Shown piece by piece: positions 7,387 to 9,691 of a stretch of 9,691 bases of DNA. Below the pieces are notes generated by a model that did no database searches, was not told where the DNA came from, and saw nothing but the letters and a program-made list of their open reading frames with translations. The stretch's first letter is position 1; each line of letters opens with the position of its first letter. Source of the DNA: S012-113 sp965368405 (lineage in GTDB: Bacteria; Bacteroidota; Bacteroidia; Cytophagales; Cyclobacteriaceae); contig CBDUMS010000106.1 of NCBI GenBank assembly GCA_965368405.1, positions 1-9,691 on the forward strand, read 5' to 3'. The position numbers and the translations under genes were made by a program.

Positions 7387-7436
7387 TAACCAAGTAAACA
7401 TCTAAAGTTCTTACCATTTGGTTATCAATATAACCA
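7387..7436 (-). other. Two overlapping, mutually exclusive inverted repeats after uxaB
   Basis: Immediately after the uxaB stop the minus strand reads TGGTTAT-ATTG-ATAACCA (7436-7419), a perfect 7-bp hairpin with a 4-nt loop. Its 3' arm is reused: TAACCAA (7424-7418) is also the exact complement of TTGGTTA (7393-7387). That second stem extends inward through GTAA with a bulge and AC, pairing with the adjacent GTTTAC, so the two hairpins cannot form together. The stems are AT-rich and modest in stability. A switching role is only an inference, and the arrangement could be chance in a short AT-rich spacer. Confidence 0.4.
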
Positions 7437-7437
7437 C

Positions 7438-8853
7438 TTAACTATTTGCGTTAGGCAAAAATCTTTTTTCACGTATCAGTGAAACAACACTGTCTTCTAA
7501 ACCATCAATTGTAGACAGGTCCATTCCCCAGAAATCGGTCTTTGAGAGAATCTGATGTACTGCTTCACCAAGCGTGTTATTTTTCCATACCTCCGTCATA
7601 AAAGAGAGCACTGCATCGCTATCATTCAAAGGGATCTCCTCATTATTATACTCTCCCCGGTAAAATTGTAGTAATGCGGCAAGAGAAATAGTAAGGTTTG
7701 CCGGAAGACCATTCTTGAGTTGAATATATTCAAGGAATGATGGAAGCACTCTGACCTTAAACTTAGATATTGAATTTAGTGATATTGAAATAAGCTCATG
7801 TCGAATATAAGGATTCTCAAAACGCTCGATGACGCTGTCAGCAAACTCAGTTAATTCTTCCCTCGACAAATTGAGTGTTGGAATTATTTCATCGTAAATA
7901 GTCTTAGTAAGGAATTCTCTTATCTCAATATCATCAACTGCCTCTTTTACCGTACGAATTCCTTTAAGATAGGCAACCGGCACCATAGCTGTATGGGCAC
8001 CATTTAAAATTCTTACCTTTCTAGTGCGGTAGGGTGTCTGGTCAGAAACAAACTTAATGTCAAGTCCAGCTTTATCGGCAGGCAGTAATTTCGAAACAGT
8101 TTCAGGTCCTTCAATAACCCATAAATGAAAAGGTTCTGCCGTAACCACAAGATTATCTTCAAAGCCTATTTCCTGCTGTATTTCTGTTATACTATCTCTG
8201 GGGAATCCCGGAACAATGCGATCAACCAATGTGTTGCAAAACACTGTATGGTCATGAATCCAGCTTTTGAAATCTTCTCCAAGTGCCCAAAGATCAATAT
8301 ACTTTAGAATTACCTCTTTAAGTTTTGTCCCATTACTCTCGATCAACTCACAAGGTATAATGGTAATCGCCTTACTCGGATCTCCATTAAAATACTTAAA
8401 CCTGTGATGAAGCAGAACCGTTAGCTTACCAGGAAAACTACTTGGAAGTTCAGTGTAAATATCACTCGCTTCAAAAGCTATTCCTGCTTCTGTTGTATTC
8501 GATAGAATAAGTTCAAGATCATCATTCTCTGCTGTTTTCAGAAAAGCCTCAAAGTCCTCGTAAGGGTTTATGGCACCCACCACAGAGCTAATCAATCGAA
8601 TGTGGCGAACAGCTTCACCATTTTCAATTCCATTCAGTACAACATGATATAGCCCATCCTGATCATTTATCATTGCTGACATACCCTGATCAATGGGTTG
8701 AATTATTTGAATATTACCATTAAACCCTGTTTTTTCATTAAGGATATCAATAGCCCAATCAGCAAAGGCCCGAAGAAAATTTCCTTCACCAAACTGCAGA
8801 ACCTTAATTGGTCTCTCGGGCGTATTTACTGTTGTACGGTTAAGCTTTTTCAC
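7438..8853 (-). CDS. uxaB: Tagaturonate reductase (altronate oxidoreductase)
   Basis: NADH-dependent reduction of D-tagaturonate to D-altronate, the second step of galacturonate catabolism, in the cytoplasm. The 471-residue protein belongs to the mannitol/polyol dehydrogenase family (E. coli UxaB is about 483 residues). The N-terminal Rossmann domain carries VLQFGEGNFLRAF (18-30). The C-terminal catalytic domain contains the KxxxxNxxxH-type signature in RKVRILNGAHT (278-288), with Lys279, Asn284 and His287 as expected active-site residues. NTLVDRIVPGFP (207-218) is also typical. The start is GTG: the codon aligns with the usual MKKLNR family N-terminus, the in-frame codon 15 nt upstream is the uxaC stop, and the next Met is near residue 58. 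No Shine-Dalgarno motif is seen in the 12-nt gap, so coupling to uxaC translation is likely. The mannonate enzyme UxuB is the closest alternative, but the neighbouring uxaC and pectinases and the N-terminal sequence fit UxaB. Confidence 0.94.
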   Translation of the reverse strand: MKKLNRTTVNTPERPIKVLQFGEGNFLRAFADWAIDILNEKTGFNGNIQIIQPIDQGMSAMINDQDGLYHVVLNGIENGEAVRHIRLISSVVGAINPYEDFEAFLKTAENDDLELILSNTTEAGIAFEASDIYTELPSSFPGKLTVLLHHRFKYFNGDPSKAITIIPCELIESNGTKLKEVILKYIDLWALGEDFKSWIHDHTVFCNTLVDRIVPGFPRDSITEIQQEIGFEDNLVVTAEPFHLWVIEGPETVSKLLPADKAGLDIKFVSDQTPYRTRKVRILNGAHTAMVPVAYLKGIRTVKEAVDDIEIREFLTKTIYDEIIPTLNLSREELTEFADSVIERFENPYIRHELISISLNSISKFKVRVLPSFLEYIQLKNGLPANLTISLAALLQFYRGEYNNEEIPLNDSDAVLSFMTEVWKNNTLGEAVHQILSKTDFWGMDLSTIDGLEDSVVSLIREKRFLPNANS

Positions 8854-8865
8854 TGAATAGAATGA

Positions 8866-9691
8866 TTATTTAAAATTGAAATACTCTTTTGCATTATAAT
8901 AACTGATATTGGAGACCACTTTGCCTAACCAAGCTTCATCCCAAGGGAGTTCGCCATTTTCAACATCATTACCAATTAGATTACATAAAATGCGTCGGAA
9001 ATATTCATGACGAGGGTATGACATGAAACTTCTAGAGTCAGTTAGCATACCAATAAAGCAGCTTATCAGCCCCATGTTCGATAATGAATTTAGTTGTTTT
9101 TCCATCCCGTCTTTCTGATCAAGAAACCACCAGGCCGAGCCGAACTGAATTTTTCCTCTAATTGAGCCATCATTGAAATTTCCTATCATGGTGGCCATCA
9201 CCTCATTATCACTAGGATTTAAGTTGTAAATGATTGTCTTTGCTAATTGATCGGTACTATCAAGTAAGTTCAGAAAATTAGCTATCGCTCTACATTGAGA
9301 GAAATCACCAATAGAGTCGAATCCCGTATCCGGCCCCAGAATGCGCATCATTCTAGAATTAGTATTACGAATTGCCCCTAAATGGTACTGCTGAACCCAA
9401 CCTTCATTATGGTACATTCTACCTAATTCAAGTAAAACAGCATGTTTGAAATATTGAATCTCATTTACCGAAATATTCTCATTCTTGAGTCCTTTGGCAA
9501 AAATTTTATCTACTTCAAGACCATCAGACACTGGAACGTAGAGCTGCTCTAGCCCATGATCTGAAAGGTTACAGCCCTTAGATGTAAAGTACCTTATCCT
9601 ATTTTGCAGGGCCTCAATCAGCGTATCGAAATTATTAATTTCTATCCCTGAAGCTTTAGATAAAGCGGCTATATAATCCTTATAATTATCA
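8866..9691 (-). CDS. uxaC: Glucuronate/galacturonate isomerase (uronate isomerase), 5'-truncated by window edge
   Basis: Cytoplasmic uronate isomerase of the amidohydrolase superfamily. It converts D-galacturonate to D-tagaturonate (and glucuronate to fructuronate), the step before UxaB. The reading frame stays open to the right edge, so about 275 C-terminal residues of a roughly 470-residue protein are visible and the N-terminal His motifs are outside. Visible family blocks, in order: GCNLSDHGLE, FKHAVLLELG, GWVQQYHLGAIRNTNSR, LGPDTGFDSIGD, LNPSDNEVMATMIGNF, QFGSAWWFLDQKDGME, GMLTDSRSFMSYPRHEYFRR and a C-terminal NAKEYFNF. These match E. coli UxaC nearly position by position from memory. An in-frame GTG at 9531 is internal: the 53 codons before it encode conserved UxaC sequence, so it should not be taken as the start. 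The stop at 8866 is 12 nt from the uxaB start, implying one operon. Confidence 0.97.
   Translation of the reverse strand, partial: DNYKDYIAALSKASGIEINNFDTLIEALQNRIRYFTSKGCNLSDHGLEQLYVPVSDGLEVDKIFAKGLKNENISVNEIQYFKHAVLLELGRMYHNEGWVQQYHLGAIRNTNSRMMRILGPDTGFDSIGDFSQCRAIANFLNLLDSTDQLAKTIIYNLNPSDNEVMATMIGNFNDGSIRGKIQFGSAWWFLDQKDGMEKQLNSLSNMGLISCFIGMLTDSRSFMSYPRHEYFRRILCNLIGNDVENGELPWDEAWLGKVVSNISYYNAKEYFNFK

Noticed and set aside
7382..7388. TAGTTTG on the minus strand as a Bacteroidota -7 promoter element (TAnnTTTG) for the GH105 gene.
   Set aside because: It has one base too few between TA and TTTG, and no TTG-type -33 element lies at the right distance. A promoter in this spacer remains possible but is not supported.
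8866..9531. GTG at 9531 as the start of a short 221-residue protein.
   Set aside because: The frame continues upstream to the window edge and encodes conserved uronate isomerase sequence (SDHGLE and the preceding helix), so the gene is truncated by the window rather than short.

Overview
This window is a pectin and galacturonate utilisation locus. All seven genes lie on the minus strand and are tightly packed, so transcription runs from the high to the low coordinates. The source is most likely a member of the Bacteroidota, perhaps a marine or environmental Cytophagales or Flavobacteriia. This is inferred from moderate-to-low GC (roughly 40% by eye), AT-rich start regions mostly without Shine-Dalgarno motifs, lipoprotein-anchored pectinases, a PL10-CE8 fusion and TAT-exported Gfo/Idh proteins. 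No 16S or other taxonomic marker is present.

Layout in transcription order (right to left): (1) uxaC, glucuronate/galacturonate isomerase, with its N-terminus beyond the right edge; (2) uxaB, tagaturonate reductase, starting at GTG 12 nt after uxaC; (3) a 147-bp intergenic region unusually rich in inverted repeats; (4) a lipoprotein GH105 unsaturated galacturonyl hydrolase; (5) a lipoprotein GH28 polygalacturonase, 4 nt downstream; (6) a 674-residue secreted fusion of a PL10 pectate lyase and a CE8 pectin methylesterase, 12 nt downstream; (7) a cytoplasmic Gfo/Idh/MocA oxidoreductase resembling E. coli YdgJ, 52 nt downstream; (8) a TAT-signal Gfo/Idh/MocA oxidoreductase with a cysteine-rich insertion, 26 nt downstream. 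The last 50 bases at the left edge hold no gene I can support.

The genes form a logical pathway. The fusion enzyme would demethylate homogalacturonan with CE8 and cut it with PL10, leaving 4,5-unsaturated ends. GH105 removes the unsaturated end residue, and GH28 hydrolyses saturated galacturonan. Free galacturonate then goes through UxaC (to tagaturonate) and UxaB (to altronate). Altronate dehydratase (uxaA), the kdu/kdg genes, SusC/SusD transporters and a regulator are not visible and may lie outside the window. The two oxidoreductases are the part of the locus whose substrates cannot be read from the sequence.

I found no clear unknown multi-gene system. The points most worth a second look are the uxaB-GH105 intergenic region (a hairpin that pairs fully only in the operon-direction RNA, plus two mutually exclusive hairpins), the PL10-CE8 fusion, and the pair of unlike Gfo/Idh oxidoreductases. 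One of that pair is apparently exported folded, and the other carries EKA where the family has EKP.
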